A DNA stretch of 7,418 nt from Oscillospiraceae bacterium. GTDB lineage: Bacteria; Bacillota; Clostridia; Oscillospirales; Acutalibacteraceae. Location of the stretch: positions 1 through 7,418 of the forward strand of contig JAQVYP010000087.1 of assembly GCA_029004655.1 (NCBI GenBank). The letters run 5' to 3'. The notes under the pieces were generated by a model. That model searched no databases. It was given only the letters and a program-made list of their open reading frames with translations, and was not told the DNA's origin. The translations under genes and the position numbers were made by a program. Shown here one piece after another: positions 1 to 6,524 of this stretch (position 1 is its first letter; every line of letters starts with the position of its first letter).

Positions 1-1235
1 CCATCATGATAAAGCTCGGTAACTTGTCCTGTTGCGAGACCAATTTGGTTGCCATATGATGAATATCCCGCGGCAGCACTTTTGGTGATTTTTTTCTGTG
101 GAAGTTTGTTTTCCATTGTGTCTTCAAAAGGCACAGTTGGGTCAGCCGCACCAGTTACACGCATTGCCTGATAGACATAAGACCTGCCGGACAGCGGGTC
201 ACGAATTGCACCACCAAGACAGGTTGCCGCACCACCGAAAGGTTCAATTTCGGTTGGATGATTATGTGTTTCATTTTTGAATTGAATAAGCCACATTTCT
301 TCTTTGCCGTCAATAACTATCGGGGCTTCAATTGAACAAGCATTTATTTCTTCGGACTCATCAAGATCCGGAATCATACCTTTTTTCTTTAGAAGTCTAG
401 TGCCCATTGTTGCCATATCCATTAATGTAACTTTTTTATCACGGCTACCATAGACTTCGCTTCTAGCCTCAAAATATGCTCCCAGTGCCGTTTCAACCGC
501 CTCATTAAGCTCGCTTTTTTCAATTTTGATATCAGTAAGCTCGGTTGAAAAGGTTGTGTGGCGGCAATGATCTGACCAATAAGTGTCAATAACCTTGAGC
601 TCTGTAACAAATGGGTCGCGATTCTCTGATTTAAAATAGTCACGGCAAAAGTTCAAATCTTCAACAGTCATAGCAAATCCCATTGTAGAATGGTACTCTG
701 CAATTTGGCTGTCGCTCATTCCCGTAAATCCGTCAACTGTTTCTATATCATCAGGTGCATTAATAACAATATCAAGTGTTTGGGGCTTGGTTTCAGAGGC
801 AATACGTGATTCGACAGGGTTGACAACATATTTCTTTATTTGGCGAAGGTTGTCCTCTGATAGTTGACCCTTAAAAGCATAAACTCTGGCATTGGCAACT
901 GCCGGGCGCTCCTTTTGTGTCAAAAGTTGAATACATTGAGCCGCTGAATCTGCACGTTGATCATATTGACCGGGAAGGTACTCAACTGAAAAACAAGTCC
1001 ACTCATCCGACATCTGAAGATTTTCGTTATAAATATTATCAACATTGGGCTCAGAAAAGATTGTTGTTTTGGCACGCTCAAATTCGCCTTCAGACAGACC
1101 TTCTGCATCGTAGCGGTTAAATAAGCGAAGTTCCTCAATCCCTTTAATTCCCAAAGTTTCTTTTAAATCAGCCAAAAGATTTACTGCTTCGACATCAAAA
1201 CCCGGCTTCTTTTCAACAAAAACGCGTCTTACCAT
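1..1235 (-). CDS. purL: Phosphoribosylformylglycinamidine synthase (FGAR amidotransferase), N-terminal part, cut by the window edge
   Basis: This enzyme makes FGAM from FGAR, ATP and glutamine in the fourth step of cytosolic de novo purine synthesis. About 411 codons are visible from an ATG at 1235, and the frame is open to the window edge, so the gene is partial at its 3' end. The translation starts MVRRVFVEKKPGF. It carries DTYWSDHCRH around residues 218-226 (W220, H223, C224, H226), the linker-to-synthetase signature of PurL. It also has FKNETHNHPTEIEPFGG, with E322-T-H-N-H-P327, which is the ATP/FGAR-binding core, followed by GAIRDPLSGR and GYSSYGNQIGLATG. The long N-terminal PurS-like region before the core indicates the large single-chain form, normally about 1,200-1,300 residues with a C-terminal glutaminase that would lie beyond the window. 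A G-run (1247-1251) lies 11 bases before the start. The identification is secure; the presence of the glutaminase domain is inferred. Confidence 0.96.
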   Translation of the reverse strand, partial: MVRRVFVEKKPGFDVEAVNLLADLKETLGIKGIEELRLFNRYDAEGLSEGEFERAKTTIFSEPNVDNIYNENLQMSDEWTCFSVEYLPGQYDQRADSAAQCIQLLTQKERPAVANARVYAFKGQLSEDNLRQIKKYVVNPVESRIASETKPQTLDIVINAPDDIETVDGFTGMSDSQIAEYHSTMGFAMTVEDLNFCRDYFKSENRDPFVTELKVIDTYWSDHCRHTTFSTELTDIKIEKSELNEAVETALGAYFEARSEVYGSRDKKVTLMDMATMGTRLLKKKGMIPDLDESEEINACSIEAPIVIDGKEEMWLIQFKNETHNHPTEIEPFGGAATCLGGAIRDPLSGRSYVYQAMRVTGAADPTVPFEDTMENKLPQKKITKSAAAGYSSYGNQIGLATGQVTELYHD

Positions 1236-1277
1236 AGTTTTAATTACCCCCACACATATAGTTGTTCAAATGCCATA

Positions 1278-1313
1278 CTATTAAATTATACAATAAAAGT
1301 TTATCATTTTACG
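1278..1313 (-). promoter_or_regulatory. Candidate purL promoter
   Basis: On the minus strand there is a perfect TATAAT at 1290-1285, about 50 bases before the purL ATG, which would give a leader of roughly 40 bases. The -35 position at 17-base spacing reads CGTAAA, which is poor, so the assignment rests mostly on the -10 box. I see no clear PurR box or purine riboswitch core in the leader. Confidence 0.35.
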
Positions 1314-1407
1314 GCTCGTATATCAACTAAAATTTATCTCCTTAGTATATAATTGTAGCCATTTACATATACGCCGGCTGTAAAATAAATTTTTTGTTAA
1401 ATAATAA

Positions 1408-1430
1408 GGACTCGCTAATCTAACGAGTCC
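1408..1430. terminator. Stem-loop terminator candidate downstream of the D-Ala-D-Ala carboxypeptidase gene
   Basis: There is a perfect 7-bp stem, GGACTCG (1408-1414) with CGAGTCC (1424-1430), and a 9-base loop. On the minus strand, which carries the carboxypeptidase transcript, the stem is followed by a U-rich tract (TTATTATTT, then more A/T). On the plus strand it is followed by AAATCTTTTTT, so it could act in both directions. It lies about 80 bases past the carboxypeptidase stop and roughly 170 bases upstream of the purL start, separating the two minus-strand genes. Confidence 0.6.
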
Positions 1431-1504
1431 AAATCTTTTTTAATATCAACTGCTAAAACCACTGCACAGCACTCCGCTATTACCTCAGCAAAAGCACAGT
1501 TTTT

Positions 1505-1520
1505 AAGATTTTAAAATCTT
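1505..1520. repeat. 16-bp perfect palindrome over the carboxypeptidase stop codon
   Basis: AAGATTTTAAAATCTT is its own reverse complement and contains the TAA stop of the minus-strand gene at 1511-1513. It is entirely A/T-rich, so chance is a fair explanation and no function is claimed. Confidence 0.5.
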
Positions 1521-2842
1521 TTATAATTATGAACATGACGTTTATGGCTTTTTCTACGCACGTTCATAACGATGCAAGCAATTATAAATATTATTATTGC
1601 TGCTATCAAAATTACTATAATCAGTCTTGCCCAAACAGAATTCATAGCATTTTTAAAAAGCCTTATTCCATAAAGTATCTGGCTTCGCTGAACACTATCT
1701 GCCGCAACAACTCCAACAGTTCCGATTTCTTCCCCTGCAAACATAACCTTGGCTGTTCCCAAGACTTGGCCTTTTTCAACCGGTGCATCAATTGTATCAG
1801 AGTCTAGATTCAAATCAAGTGTAACCGTTGATGAGTCGGCGCTTGCCGGGATAATCGAAGAAAAGCTGTTTTGCGGCACAAGCGAAACATGGTCGACATC
1901 CCATGCCATGTCAACTTTTACTTCACCAACAATAGAATCGGTATTTACCACCGATTTATACTCAAAATCATTGAACGCCCATTCAAAAAGTTTTTTAGTA
2001 TCTCCGAATTCAAGGCGAACCTTGGTTATTTTGTCAGCAGCGTATACCGGACTGTTCATAAGAATGCAAATATATGAGTATCCATCTTTTGTTGCTGTAC
2101 TGATAAGACATCTTCCCGCCTCGTCGGTATAACCTGTTTTAACTCCATTTGCATATTTATAATAATGGACGGTAGACGCATCAATCAACATATTACTATT
2201 CGACAAAGTTTTTGCCGGATTCATATTGGTTGCCGGCATACTATATCTCTTCGTTGACACTATATCTTTAAATACAGAGTATTTAAGAGCCTCTGTTGTC
2301 AATAAATACATATCATAAGTGGTTGTATAATGATTAGCGTCATATAAACCATGAGTATTGACAAAATGTGTATCGTTCATGCCAAGCCCCCCGGCTCGCT
2401 TGTTCATGATCTCAATAAAAGAATCAACGTCCCCCGAAACATGCTCAGCAATCGCAATTGCACCATCATTTGCCGACGACAACAACAGATTATAAAGCAT
2501 CTGCCTTGCCGTCATTTGTTCTCCGGGTTTAAAACCACCAATTGAAGAATCTGTGCCAAGCAAAGATTTAACTGCATTATCGGAAACGGTTATTGTTTCT
2601 ATGTCCAAATCAGGAGTGTTTTCTATAAGTAAAAGCGCAGTCATTATTTTAGTCAGAGACGCCGGATAAAGCTTCTTGTGGATATTTTTTGAGTATAAAA
2701 CATCTCCGGTATCCATCGAGACAAGCATTGCTCCTTCCGCCGAAACATCAAAATTTGTTGGAGTATAAGCAAGAGTCGGAACAATTGTACTGCTTATTAT
2801 TATAAAAACTGAAAAGCATATGCAAAATATTTTTTTTATCAT
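1511..2842 (-). CDS. D-alanyl-D-alanine carboxypeptidase, DacF/PBP5 type (serine peptidase S11 family)
   Basis: This is an extracytoplasmic penicillin-binding enzyme that removes the terminal D-Ala from peptidoglycan pentapeptides and so limits cross-linking. The 443-residue product has a signal peptide (residues 1 to about 25, basic start, hydrophobic core, ending near TLA). The three S11 active-site motifs are all present: S62-L-T-K65 with nucleophile and general base, S123-A-N125, and K235-T-G237 in NGVKTGYT. A beta-rich C-terminal domain typical of PBP5 spans about 290-385. It is followed by a hydrophobic segment (about 405-427) and a very basic tail (RRKSHKRHVHNYKRF), so the protein is probably held in the membrane by its C-terminal helix. 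The ATG is well placed after GGAG at 8-base spacing. Length and domain order fit clostridial DacF-like proteins, and nothing is missing. Whether it acts in vegetative growth or sporulation cannot be told from the window. Confidence 0.93.
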   Translation of the reverse strand: MIKKIFCICFSVFIIISSTIVPTLAYTPTNFDVSAEGAMLVSMDTGDVLYSKNIHKKLYPASLTKIMTALLLIENTPDLDIETITVSDNAVKSLLGTDSSIGGFKPGEQMTARQMLYNLLLSSANDGAIAIAEHVSGDVDSFIEIMNKRAGGLGMNDTHFVNTHGLYDANHYTTTYDMYLLTTEALKYSVFKDIVSTKRYSMPATNMNPAKTLSNSNMLIDASTVHYYKYANGVKTGYTDEAGRCLISTATKDGYSYICILMNSPVYAADKITKVRLEFGDTKKLFEWAFNDFEYKSVVNTDSIVGEVKVDMAWDVDHVSLVPQNSFSSIIPASADSSTVTLDLNLDSDTIDAPVEKGQVLGTAKVMFAGEEIGTVGVVAADSVQRSQILYGIRLFKNAMNSVWARLIIVILIAAIIIFIIACIVMNVRRKSHKRHVHNYKRF

Positions 2843-2895
2843 AGAATTATCTCCAAAAATATTGTATCATTAATTATGTATTAAAAAATAACTAA

Positions 2896-2931
2896 TATGT
2901 TTATTATAACAATATTGAAACTGTTTTAAAA
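2896..2931 (-). promoter_or_regulatory. Candidate promoter of the carboxypeptidase gene
   Basis: On the minus strand there is a perfect TATAAT at 2908-2903, about 60 bases before the ATG. The -35 region at 17-base spacing reads TTTTAA, a weak match. A closer TACAAT (2866-2861) would put the transcript start on the ribosome-binding site, so I prefer the upstream box. Confidence 0.35.
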
Positions 2932-2949
2932 GGCTGTTTTCAAATTTTA

Positions 2950-3007
2950 TATTATTTCCAATTAAAAAGGCCGCAAAGATTGGGCGATTTTTAGTTGAAA
3001 TTAGTAT
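2950..3007. repeat. Short copy (about 57 bp) of an ACTAATTCCAA-type foldback repeat
   Basis: The left end (2950-2970) matches the left end of the longer copy at 3878-3898 in about 18 of 21 bases. The right end (2975-3007) matches that copy's right end (4001-4033) in about 28 of 33 bases. The roughly 100 bp of interior found in the longer copy is absent, so this is a miniature or internally deleted version. It folds on itself through AAAAA/TTTTT and GCC/GGC. It lies in the divergent gap between the carboxypeptidase and metallophosphoesterase genes and ends 14 bases before the latter's ribosome-binding site, so it forms part of that gene's leader or promoter region. Confidence 0.8.
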
Positions 3008-3020
3008 TAATAATTATTTC

Positions 3021-3036
3021 GGGGGAAAATGCTGTG
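3021..3036 (+). promoter_or_regulatory. Ribosome-binding site fixing a GTG start for the metallophosphoesterase
   Basis: GGGGGA (3021-3026) lies 7 bases before GTG (3034). The only other in-frame upstream start, TTG at 2995, lies inside the repeat's right end and has no Shine-Dalgarno sequence. The GTG also places MIYVTGDMHG at the N-terminus, as expected for this fold. Confidence 0.8.
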
Positions 3037-3732
3037 ATATACGTTACGGGTGATATGCATGGAGATGAATCTCGCTTTTACGATCGCGAATGGCGAAAAT
3101 TAAAGTCTGGCGATACACTTATTGTCTGCGGAGATTTCGGATATTTATGGAATGGCGGCGAGCGTGAAAAAAGTGTTGTAAAATACTTAGGAACAAGGAA
3201 GTTTACAACTTGTTTTTTGGATGGCACACACGAGAATTTCGACATGATTGATAAATGCCGCGAGACAATTTGGAGAGGTGGCCGTGTCCATCGAATCAAT
3301 GGAAAACTGTTTCATTTGATGAGAGGCCAAATATATACTATTGAAGGTATCCGCATTTTTACATTTGGCGGTGGCGAAAGTGAAGACAAAGACATTCGTT
3401 CGGAAGACGGAAAATGGTGGCGTGAAGAGCTCCCCACACCGGCACAAATTGCAGAAGCCGCTCAAAATCTGGACGAGGTAAACCTAGAGGTTGATTATAT
3501 TCTAACACACGAGCCTCCATCTCTTGTTAAAAGCGCTATGTTATTGCGTGCAGGACGCGCTGACAGAGTAAACAAGCTCAATGGATTTTTTGAAGAAATA
3601 GACCGTTCTTGTAAATATCGGCACTGGTACTTCGGCTCTCTGCATGAAGACAAACTGGTCACGCCAAATCATACCTGTTTATTCAAAAAAATAATCCTCT
3701 TGGGTTCTAAAGAACAAATATCTAAAAATTAG
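3034..3732 (+). CDS. Calcineurin-like metallophosphoesterase, substrate unknown
   Basis: This is a 232-residue cytosolic protein with no signal peptide or membrane segment. Motifs of the binuclear-metal phosphoesterase fold occur in order: G6-D7-M-H9-G (motif I), G33-D34-F-G36 (motif II), D63-G-T65-H66-E67-N (motif III), T158-H159-E160 (motif IV) and G201-S202-L-H204 (motif V). Two positions differ from the textbook pattern: motif III has Thr where GNHE has its Asn, and motif V has Ser where GHxH has its first His. From memory, clostridial relatives also vary at these sites (for example GCHEN and GCLH), so this is probably a subfamily trait and not decay. A FGGGESxDKDxRSEDGxWW block (111-129) is also characteristic of the subfamily. 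The real substrate (nucleotide, phosphoprotein or RNA end) is unknown. The gene stands alone, divergent from the carboxypeptidase gene. Confidence 0.88.
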   Translation: MIYVTGDMHGDESRFYDREWRKLKSGDTLIVCGDFGYLWNGGEREKSVVKYLGTRKFTTCFLDGTHENFDMIDKCRETIWRGGRVHRINGKLFHLMRGQIYTIEGIRIFTFGGGESEDKDIRSEDGKWWREELPTPAQIAEAAQNLDEVNLEVDYILTHEPPSLVKSAMLLRAGRADRVNKLNGFFEEIDRSCKYRHWYFGSLHEDKLVTPNHTCLFKKIILLGSKEQISKN

Positions 3733-3876
3733 GTTCTAATCTAACTATCGTAACGAAAAGCAATAAACCCTTCTCTCCATTTTAAAGGAATGATGAGATA
3801 ACCTATGGAATTTAAGAATTGGTAGAGGACATTTATTACAGCGCCTTTACAAATATGGGAACGGCTGATGCAAATA
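3733..3876. other. Gene-free stretch after the metallophosphoesterase gene
   Basis: No plus-strand gene or ordinary terminator follows the stop. On the minus strand a frame is open from 3876 to a TAG at 3741 (about 45 codons, ending IPLKWREGFIAFRYDS). It runs without interruption into the adjacent palindromic repeat and has no start of its own, so it could be the tail of a decayed gene or chance. I do not call it a gene. Confidence 0.4.
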
Positions 3877-4053
3877 ATACTAATTCCAATTAAAAAGTGA
3901 CCAAGATTTGCGAGGATTTTGTTTGTGAGACAAGGCGGAGGACGAAGGCGGGCTATCGCCCGCCGAGAACGACAACGCAGTCTCGCAAACAAAAGACCAC
4001 GAAGATTGGTTGATTTTTATTTGGAATTAGTATAAAACATCAGCCGTTTTTCA
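3860..4053 (+). terminator. Terminator-like outer stem enclosing the foldback element
   Basis: AACGGCTGATG (3860-3870) is the exact reverse complement of CATCAGCCGTT (4038-4048). On the plus strand the second arm runs straight into a T-run (CCGTTTTTC), as in an intrinsic terminator. The 157-bp element occupies what would be the loop. Read on the minus strand the stem ends in CCCATATTTG with no T-run, so if it is functional it would stop plus-strand transcripts such as the metallophosphoesterase message. The arms may instead belong to the element itself, since a similar GGCTG lies left of the shorter copy. Confidence 0.5.
3877..4033. repeat. 157-bp foldback element with 13-bp perfect terminal inverted repeats (MITE-like)
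   Basis: ATACTAATTCCAA (3877-3889) is the exact reverse complement of TTGGAATTAGTAT (4021-4033). Between them the two arms remain complementary almost to the centre (about 53 of 77 positions by hand alignment), ending in a GC-rich tip: GGCGGGC (3947-3953), loop TATC, GCCCGCC (3958-3964). TA lies directly outside CTAATT/AATTAG on both sides, compatible with a TA target duplication as made by IS630/Tc1-type transposases. There is no credible coding capacity. The second, shorter family member in this window (about 2950-3007) shows that it is a repeated element. The transposase assignment is inference. Confidence 0.85.
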
Positions 4054-4059
4054 TATTTA

Positions 4060-5694
4060 TTAATTTCTGCCAGAATGCAAAAATGACGCAGACGGCAAAA
4101 TTAAAATTGATCCGATAATTGTATTAAAAATTATGGTGGAAACTAAGGCAACTTGCTGATTTGATGTTGCAACTCCGATAATTAATACAATAATCGTCGG
4201 CACTAATGCAAAAATCTTCAACGACATTTGAAAAATTGCTTTAATTGCAGGAACAAGCTGTGTTGGCATACACATTTCAATGAACAGCCCTGTTGAGGAT
4301 GCCATCAAATCCACCGAAATATAGAGCAAAATCCACAGAGCGGAAGTAATCGGGTTTATTTGCAAAATTATACTTGCAATAATAAACCACGGTGTTATAT
4401 CAAGTGCAGTGTCATACACACCTGCCAATATTGCGTACCAAATCTTTTTTCGCGGGTTTTCCGGTATTATATAAATAAAATTGCTTTCCGTTTCAAGTGC
4501 AATTGGGTTGCCGAAGTTTCTAAAGAACACATATGCAAAAATCACAAAAGCAAGAACGGCGATGTTATCACTCGCAAAACTCACCCGTGTTACCACGGAA
4601 ATACTAATGCAAAGCAAGAAATATAATATTGATGTGCTTGTGAAAATACCTAACTTCGCAAATCGCTTCCTGTTATAAATCGACTTGAACAGGAAAATGC
4701 TTGCGCCCTCTCCCCTATCCAGACCCTCACGCTTAACCTTTTGCGAGCGTTTTCTTGCAGTCCGTTTTCCGGAAGCCATTGCCTCAACCTTTTCTTGATT
4801 TTTAGAAGCATGAGAGAGTGCATCTTCATAAAAATCTGCTTTGAAATTCCAAATAATCCATGCAAACAGCGCGCAACCGGCTGCCACGCCCAAAAGACTG
4901 ATAAATGATGCCATATAATTTTCCTCAATGGCATACATAACAAAGCCCTTTATCCATCCCCACATTGGAATCCATCTTGATATTTTAGAGGTAAATAATA
5001 ATGCACCTGCTTCATAAATATTAAGGTTTTTAAACTGCATTGTGATATATATCAGTGCAGTAATTGCAATAATTATAGCTAATGTAAACGGGCGAACATA
5101 TTTTCTTAAATGCACATGCGTTGCTGTAATTGTGTATGTGCAGACCGATATAAGTTTGCCGAAAACCAGTGTTAAAACCCACGCTAGCAAAATAAGAATC
5201 GCAGCAGTTGCGCTAAGTCCCAAATTGAATATCAGATTCGGAAGTTGGAATAACAAATAAATTGACCCAACTAGAATTGTGCCCATTTGAAGCAGAACAC
5301 GAAATAGCAAAACAGACTGTGGTTTTTTTGGTGCAGTGAACAAAAAGTTAATATCTGCCATTGTGAAAATATTGGCTCCATTTTTATCAGCACCATATAA
5401 ATTTAGAAGAAACACCGCAAGAATTATTCCACCTGCAGCCATTTCAAGCAAAATCATCTTTTGTGCGGCTTTTTGAGCCGACATCTCCTCGGTCAACGGT
5501 TCGTCTTCTTCAAACTGTTGGGATGATGAATTATCGGCTGGGTCATCTACATAATTCCCTACAACCACCCCGACAATACCACCAACAACTCCAAAGAAAA
5601 CTATTATAGAAATGAAAATTGCGACCCATGTCCTAAACAACTTTTTTATAGAATTAATAAATGTATGAACCACATAGTAGGAGAGTAACGCCAC
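4060..5694 (-). CDS. Membrane component of an ABC exporter (putative ABC exporter family)
   Basis: This 544-residue polytopic membrane protein presumably pairs with the ATPase encoded just upstream to move an unknown substrate out of the cell. The GTG start at 5694 is chosen because AAGGAG (5707-5702) lies 7 bases before it and only one base separates it from the ATPase stop; a longer frame extends back inside the ATPase gene but has no such support. About 10-12 hydrophobic segments are visible, for example near 24-48, 84-100, 130-152, 160-182, 203-220, 262-283, 347-367, 376-391, 450-472, 488-509 and 515-535. An acidic stretch follows the first helix (49-70) and a long basic cytoplasmic loop (284-345) divides the protein into two halves. 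DINFLFTAPKKPQSVLLFR (114-132) and YIIPENPRKK (408-417) resemble the cytoplasmic coupling segments of the clostridial putative ABC exporter family. There is no substrate clue. Confidence 0.82.
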   Translation of the reverse strand: MALLSYYVVHTFINSIKKLFRTWVAIFISIIVFFGVVGGIVGVVVGNYVDDPADNSSSQQFEEDEPLTEEMSAQKAAQKMILLEMAAGGIILAVFLLNLYGADKNGANIFTMADINFLFTAPKKPQSVLLFRVLLQMGTILVGSIYLLFQLPNLIFNLGLSATAAILILLAWVLTLVFGKLISVCTYTITATHVHLRKYVRPFTLAIIIAITALIYITMQFKNLNIYEAGALLFTSKISRWIPMWGWIKGFVMYAIEENYMASFISLLGVAAGCALFAWIIWNFKADFYEDALSHASKNQEKVEAMASGKRTARKRSQKVKREGLDRGEGASIFLFKSIYNRKRFAKLGIFTSTSILYFLLCISISVVTRVSFASDNIAVLAFVIFAYVFFRNFGNPIALETESNFIYIIPENPRKKIWYAILAGVYDTALDITPWFIIASIILQINPITSALWILLYISVDLMASSTGLFIEMCMPTQLVPAIKAIFQMSLKIFALVPTIIVLIIGVATSNQQVALVSTIIFNTIIGSILILPSASFLHSGRN

Positions 5695-5695
5695 G

Positions 5696-6427
5696 TTAAT
5701 TCTCCTTCCCTGTATCAAAAGTCGGTGAAGAAAGATTTTCAGTGACAGCAAAGAACAAATCTTCCAAACTTTGACCGGATTGCGATAGTTGTGATTTGCA
5801 AACATCAGCCATAACTTTACCGTTTTGCATGATAAGTGTTCTGTCCCAAAGCATATCAATACTGTCTATCATATGTGTACTAATCAGCAAGGAACAACCG
5901 CTTTCGCGAATTTCCACAAATATATTTTTAAGTTCTTTAATCGCATGTGGGTCAAGACCAATCATTGGCTCGTCAAACAAAGCAATCTTGGGTTTTGGCA
6001 ACAGTCCGCAACAAATGCTTAGCTTTTGCTGCATACCTTTAGAAAGTTCATCACCGAACTTTTTCTTTTTATCGCTAAGCTCCATTCTTTCCAACAATTC
6101 TTCCGCATAACTTTTGTAATCTTTTAAGCGGTACGCTCTTGCAATAAACTCCATATGTTCCATAACGGTTAAATTGGGATATAGTGCCGGCATTTCAGGA
6201 ATGTAACCCATTATTCTTTTGGCTTCCAAGGTTTTATTGAAATGTCCATCAACGATTATTGTTCCTTGATATTTCAAAAATCCCATAACCGACTTAATTA
6301 TTGTACTCTTACCGGCTCCGTTTGGCCCTAGCAACGCGGTGACGCTTCCATCCGGAATAGAAAATGAAATATTGTCATTTGCAAGAACTTTGCCATATTT
6401 TTTAGTTAAATTATTTACTGTAAGCAA
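5696..6427 (-). CDS. ABC transporter ATP-binding protein of an exporter (EcsA-like)
   Basis: This is the nucleotide-binding subunit that powers the exporter encoded immediately downstream. Starting from TTG at 6427 it has 243 residues. The Walker A is GPNGAGKST (34-42) and the signature is LSKGMQQ (128-134). The Walker B is IALFDEP (148-154), with the catalytic Glu at 153, and the D-loop GLDP follows. The switch His is in ISTHMID (H185). The Q-loop position reads YIPEMPALYP, with Glu in place of Gln, a variation I associate with EcsA-type ATPases. The C-terminal QSLEDLFFAVT tail is typical of the CcmA/EcsA group. I prefer TTG 6427 because GGGGGAG (6440-6434) lies 6 bases ahead; an earlier TTG at 6442 would overlap that G-run and has no ribosome-binding site. 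The stop is one base before the permease start, so the two are translationally coupled in one operon. Confidence 0.92.
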   Translation of the reverse strand: MLTVNNLTKKYGKVLANDNISFSIPDGSVTALLGPNGAGKSTIIKSVMGFLKYQGTIIVDGHFNKTLEAKRIMGYIPEMPALYPNLTVMEHMEFIARAYRLKDYKSYAEELLERMELSDKKKKFGDELSKGMQQKLSICCGLLPKPKIALFDEPMIGLDPHAIKELKNIFVEIRESGCSLLISTHMIDSIDMLWDRTLIMQNGKVMADVCKSQLSQSGQSLEDLFFAVTENLSSPTFDTGKEN

Positions 6428-6470
6428 ATTTTTCTCCCCCAAGCTAAAAAAACAGATTAAAACTGCTAAT

Positions 6471-6486
6471 TTGGCTAATTATACCA
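6471..6486 (-). promoter_or_regulatory. Extended -10 promoter for the ABC exporter operon
   Basis: On the minus strand TGGTATAAT (6486-6478) matches the extended -10 consensus TGnTATAAT. The -35 region at 17-base spacing is poor (TATGCA), as tolerated in extended -10 promoters. The leader to the TTG start would be about 44 bases. Confidence 0.6.
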
Positions 6487-6524
6487 TAAAGTTACTGTTT
6501 TGCATAGTAATTCTAAACTTATTA

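Noticed and set aside
1236..1510. Purine or PRPP riboswitch upstream of purL
   Set aside because: I looked for the conserved purine-riboswitch junction pattern and saw none; the only clear structures are the terminator hairpin and a small hairpin holding AAGGAG.
1749..2545. Several plus-strand frames inside the carboxypeptidase gene
   Set aside because: They are antisense shadows of a gene with complete active-site motifs and normal length.
3741..3992. An 83-codon minus-strand frame across the foldback element
   Set aside because: Half of it is the low-complexity arm of the palindrome and it has no ribosome-binding site; only its tail is mentioned, as a weak remnant.
5695..5859. An upstream extension of the ABC membrane protein beginning at 5859, inside the ATPase gene
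   Set aside because: The GTG at 5694 has an ideal AAGGAG at 7-base spacing and is coupled to the ATPase stop. The extension only reads the ATPase gene in another frame and lacks a ribosome-binding site.
6428..6442. TTG at 6442 as the ATPase start
   Set aside because: It lies on the G-rich ribosome-binding site that serves TTG 6427 and has no such site of its own. It adds five residues at most, so the difference is minor.
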